Source: Gemmatimonadaceae bacterium
Lineage (GTDB): Bacteria > Gemmatimonadota > Gemmatimonadetes > Gemmatimonadales > Gemmatimonadaceae
Direction of reading: 5' to 3'
NCBI GenBank assembly: GCA_037721215.1
Contig: JBBJNV010000006.1
Location: 1 to 64,000, forward strand
Length of the DNA stretch: 64,000 nucleotides
The translations under genes and the position numbers were made by a program. The notes beneath the pieces were generated by a model, which saw nothing but the letters and a program-made list of their open reading frames with translations, made no database searches and was not told where the DNA came from. Shown one piece after another: positions 61,518 to 64,000 of the stretch (positions are counted from its first letter, which is position 1; each line of letters opens with the position of its first letter).

Positions 61518-61659
61518 CGCGCGGGCGTAGGGGTGAACAAAGGTCTCGGCGAAAAAAGAACGGCGTTCATCTATTGGGCCAAGTCGTAAACTACTAGCTT
61601 TTTTCTCTGCAGCCGCGCGAGTCGCACGCGCAAGAGTGCCCCAATCTTTCGTGCACGCA

Positions 61660-62136
61660 ATGCTTACAACTGATCAACGCAACGCCATGATCGCGCAACT
61701 GCGCGCATGTCCACCAGCCATTCGGGCAGCGGTAGCGGGACTCGATGATGCGCAACTCGATACGCGCTATCGAGATGGGGGCTGGACGGTGCGGCAGGTT
61801 GTGCATCACCTCGTCGATTCCCACGCCAATGCCTACCTTCGCTTCAAATGGATTGTTGCGGAGGACCATCCGGTGATCAAGACTTACGATCAGGATGCGT
61901 GGGCGGCGATGCAGGATTCCATGATGCCAGTGGGCCCGTCGCTGGAAATGCTGGATGGCCTGCACGAGCGGTGGGCATTTTTTCTTTCGCGGCTGCCGGA
62001 ACCCGCTTGGTCGCGAAGCGCGACTCATCCCGAACGCGGCGACGTCACTCTCGATGATCTGCTCGCGATTTACGCCGATCATGGCGCAAAGCACGTTGGA
62101 CAGATTACCAGGTTGAGGGAACGACGGGGTTGGTGA
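61660..62136 (+). CDS. DinB-like metal-binding protein (YfiT/BstA-type)
   Basis: About 158 residues of a four-helix DinB fold. The His ligands are in VRQVVHHLVDSHANAYLR and YADHGAKHVGQITRLRE. YfiT-type proteins are putative metal-dependent hydrolases or bacillithiol/thiol transferases. A GTG at 61636 is an alternative start. It lies 12 bp before the histidine kinase gene and is likely transcribed with it. Confidence 0.88.
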   Translation: MLTTDQRNAMIAQLRACPPAIRAAVAGLDDAQLDTRYRDGGWTVRQVVHHLVDSHANAYLRFKWIVAEDHPVIKTYDQDAWAAMQDSMMPVGPSLEMLDGLHERWAFFLSRLPEPAWSRSATHPERGDVTLDDLLAIYADHGAKHVGQITRLRERRGW

Positions 62137-62148
62137 GGCACGCGTAGC

Positions 62149-63894
62149 ATGCAGTTGCCGGCAATTTCGCCGATGGAGCACCGCAAACTGGTTCGATCTT
62201 TCAGATTGCTGCCGCTGTTGCTGGGCACCGTAGTTCTGGTCGCCGGTTGTCTGGCCCTGCTCGGATGGGCTTTTGGCATCGCTGCCCTGAAAGGCGAGTG
62301 GAGCGGAGGGATTCCAATGCTTCCGCTGTCGGGGGTGTCATTTGCAATAGCCGGCACCGCGCTCCTGCTGGCCCAGTACACGGACGTGCGGTGGTCGATG
62401 ATCGCTTCGAGAATCCTCGCTGTGGTCGTCGGCGGGATCGCGCTCGTCACACTTGCCGAGTATGCGTTCAGCATCCCATTCGGGCTGCATACAACGCTCT
62501 TCCACGACGAAGTGGTAAGCTCCGATGCGCGCGCCTCCGGCCGCATGGCCCTCAATACAGCGTTCGTTTTTCTGATCTGCTCAGCGGGTCTTGTCCTGCT
62601 GCAACGCGACCGCGAATCGCGGAGGATGAGTTCCCAGTTCCTCGCGACATTGATGCTTATCATCTCATTTCTCGCGCTCATCGGGTACACTTTCGGCGTA
62701 CGGAATTTCTACAGTTTCCAGATGCTGTCGGGGATGTCGCTCTACTCTGCAATCACGTTCACTCTGCTGGGTGTCGGACTGTTGTTCTCGCAGCTGGATC
62801 GCGGTGTGCCTGCACTTCTCATGGACCCTGGGGCAGCGGGCTTTGTGGCCCGGAGGCTGATACCCGGCACACTTGTTCTTCCCATCGTGTTCACTCTCCT
62901 GCGGGTAGCCGGAGAGAACAACGGACTGTTCGACAGCAACCTCGGCGCGTCGTTTGTGGTTGTAGCGGAAATGGTCGCGTTTTTGCTGCTTATCGGGTGG
63001 AGTGCTCGTGTGCTGCGATCGACAGATCGGACACGGGCTGATCTCTATGTGCGCGAGCAGAAAGCGCATGAAGCTTCCGAACGGGCGCGAGCCGATGCCG
63101 AAGCGGCGACGACGCAGGCGATGGCGGCGCGTGCCGAGGCCGAGCGCGCGAACGGCGCCAAGAGCGATTTCCTGGCGGTGATGTCGCACGAACTGCGTAC
63201 ACCGCTCGCTGCAATCATGGGTTATCAGGAACTACTGGCCGATGGGATTACCGGCCCGGTCAATGAGCAGCAGACGCAGCAGCTGGGTAGAATCAAGGTG
63301 AGCGCGCGGCACCTGCTGTCCCTGATCGATGAGATCCTCACCTTCACACGACTCGATGCAGGGCAGGAAACTCTTACGATAGAACCCGCCGATCTTCGTA
63401 GTCTGATCGACGACTCCGTGGAAATCGTCGAGCCCCTGGCGAGGGCCAGGCGTCTCGATCTACAGGCGGTGAAACCGCTTGTCGAAACAATTATCCAGAC
63501 TGACGCCACCAAGGTCAGGCAGATGCTCGTAAATCTGCTTTCGAATGCAGTAAAGTTCACCGAGGAAGGCAGCGTGAGGGTGATGGGTGAAGTCCGCGGC
63601 GATCAGGTAGTTCTGGTTGTATCGGACACGGGCCCTGGCATCGACTCCGAGCACCATCATAAAATCTTCGAGCCCTTCTGGCAGGTCGAGCAGAAGGCCA
63701 CGCGGCGCACTACCGGTACGGGGCTCGGACTCACCGTGACGCGCAGGCTTGCCAATCTCATGGGCGGAGACATCACCGTGCTGAGCACTGCTGGAAGCGG
63801 AACCTCTTTCACCATTATCCTGCCGGCCAAGGTCGTTCCTCTGTCCGTGACGCGCCCGCGAGCCACTCCGTTGCGCGGGATAGCTCCGGTTTGA
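62149..63894 (+). CDS. multi-TM sensor histidine kinase
   Basis: A 581-residue kinase. The first 290 residues hold about eight membrane helices with little outer sequence, so it senses something in or near the membrane. A short coiled coil (300-335, Ala/Glu/Arg-rich) leads to HisKA with the phosphorylated His347 in SHELRTPL, then the ATPase with QMLVNLLSNAVKFT (N box), VSDTGPGID (G1), and TGTGLGL (G2). No receiver domain is attached and no response regulator gene is within the window, so the partner is elsewhere. Nothing is recognisable in the last 100 bases after it. Confidence 0.92.
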   Translation: MQLPAISPMEHRKLVRSFRLLPLLLGTVVLVAGCLALLGWAFGIAALKGEWSGGIPMLPLSGVSFAIAGTALLLAQYTDVRWSMIASRILAVVVGGIALVTLAEYAFSIPFGLHTTLFHDEVVSSDARASGRMALNTAFVFLICSAGLVLLQRDRESRRMSSQFLATLMLIISFLALIGYTFGVRNFYSFQMLSGMSLYSAITFTLLGVGLLFSQLDRGVPALLMDPGAAGFVARRLIPGTLVLPIVFTLLRVAGENNGLFDSNLGASFVVVAEMVAFLLLIGWSARVLRSTDRTRADLYVREQKAHEASERARADAEAATTQAMAARAEAERANGAKSDFLAVMSHELRTPLAAIMGYQELLADGITGPVNEQQTQQLGRIKVSARHLLSLIDEILTFTRLDAGQETLTIEPADLRSLIDDSVEIVEPLARARRLDLQAVKPLVETIIQTDATKVRQMLVNLLSNAVKFTEEGSVRVMGEVRGDQVVLVVSDTGPGIDSEHHHKIFEPFWQVEQKATRRTTGTGLGLTVTRRLANLMGGDITVLSTAGSGTSFTIILPAKVVPLSVTRPRATPLRGIAPV

Positions 63895-64000
63895 TCGACC
63901 GGTCACACCTGACTGCCGCCGAAGTTCGTCCAGTCTCTTTCCTGCGGCTATCCACCACTTACCCGTGGTTAATGTCTACTCACTTTTCCTCCGTCATCAT

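Noticed and set aside
61540-61620. A-run and T-run (AAAAAAG ... CTTTTTT) as terminator between antiporter and DinB-like genes
   Set aside because: The two genes are divergent, so this is a promoter region, and the runs are not part of a GC stem.
1-64000. CRISPR arrays, rRNA or tRNA genes, riboswitches
   Set aside because: No spaced direct repeats, no rRNA-like conserved blocks, no complete tRNA cloverleaf and no riboswitch consensus were seen on either strand.

Overview
The window is 64 kb of high-GC DNA from a heterotrophic, Gram-negative-type bacterium. Lipoproteins, an outer-membrane beta-barrel candidate and a Wzm/Wzt exporter support the Gram-negative reading. The mix of retropepsin-like lipoproteins, PHA-type genes, a GH9 cellulase, a CarH-like B12 regulator and double-copper lipoproteins resembles Gemmatimonadota. 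There is no rRNA, tRNA or ribosomal marker here, so that assignment is an inference with modest confidence.

Region A (1-17.9 kb) is an accessory island. It starts with a membrane-anchored SGNH hydrolase and a graveyard of IS3 and IS256 remnants around an intact nucleotidyltransferase of the PF14907 type. An ABC polysaccharide exporter pair (Wzm/Wzt) follows. The most unusual part is 8.3-16.9 kb: an asparagine-synthetase-type amidotransferase, a 41-residue Lys-rich peptide with a near-perfect lasso-peptide leader motif but almost no core, a PqqD-type chaperone, an HPr-kinase-like kinase, a sugar-nucleotide epimerase, three glycosyltransferases and a predicted TIM-barrel protein. No leader peptidase (B2) or dedicated peptide exporter is visible. 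The island ends in a twice-frameshifted methyltransferase and a LacI-type gene that has lost its DNA-binding half.

Region B (17.9-25.2 kb) is a tightly overlapping operon: truncated LacI domain, divergent KASIII-like enzyme, small membrane protein, sodium:solute symporter, MaoC-like hydratase, PHB-depolymerase-type esterase, acyl-CoA ligase (frameshifted) and a V4R-like protein. Together they suggest uptake and CoA-dependent catabolism or remodelling of (hydroxy)acyl compounds.

Region C (25.2-42 kb) holds mostly single housekeeping or stress genes: serine hydrolase, double-cupredoxin lipoprotein, GHL10-type protein, MsrB, double-retropepsin lipoprotein, ArsR-type regulator, dienoyl-CoA-reductase-like SDR, BlaI-type repressor, MOSC protein, M3 peptidase, NmrA-like protein, DUF1697 protein, glutamate dehydrogenase and a WYL regulator pair.

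Region D (42.1-50.9 kb, minus strand) is a seven-gene, fully overlapping operon: three glycosyltransferases, a type I ABC exporter, two APH-fold phosphotransferases and a beta-barrel protein. It looks like an assembly-and-export line for an unidentified glycosylated product.

Region E (51-64 kb) contains a CarH-like regulator divergent from an SRPBCC gene with two recognisable sigma70 promoters, a gene fossil, a VOC protein, a GH9 cellulase, an aldo/keto reductase, a diheme cytochrome, a CPA2 antiporter, a DinB-like protein and a multi-TM sensor histidine kinase.
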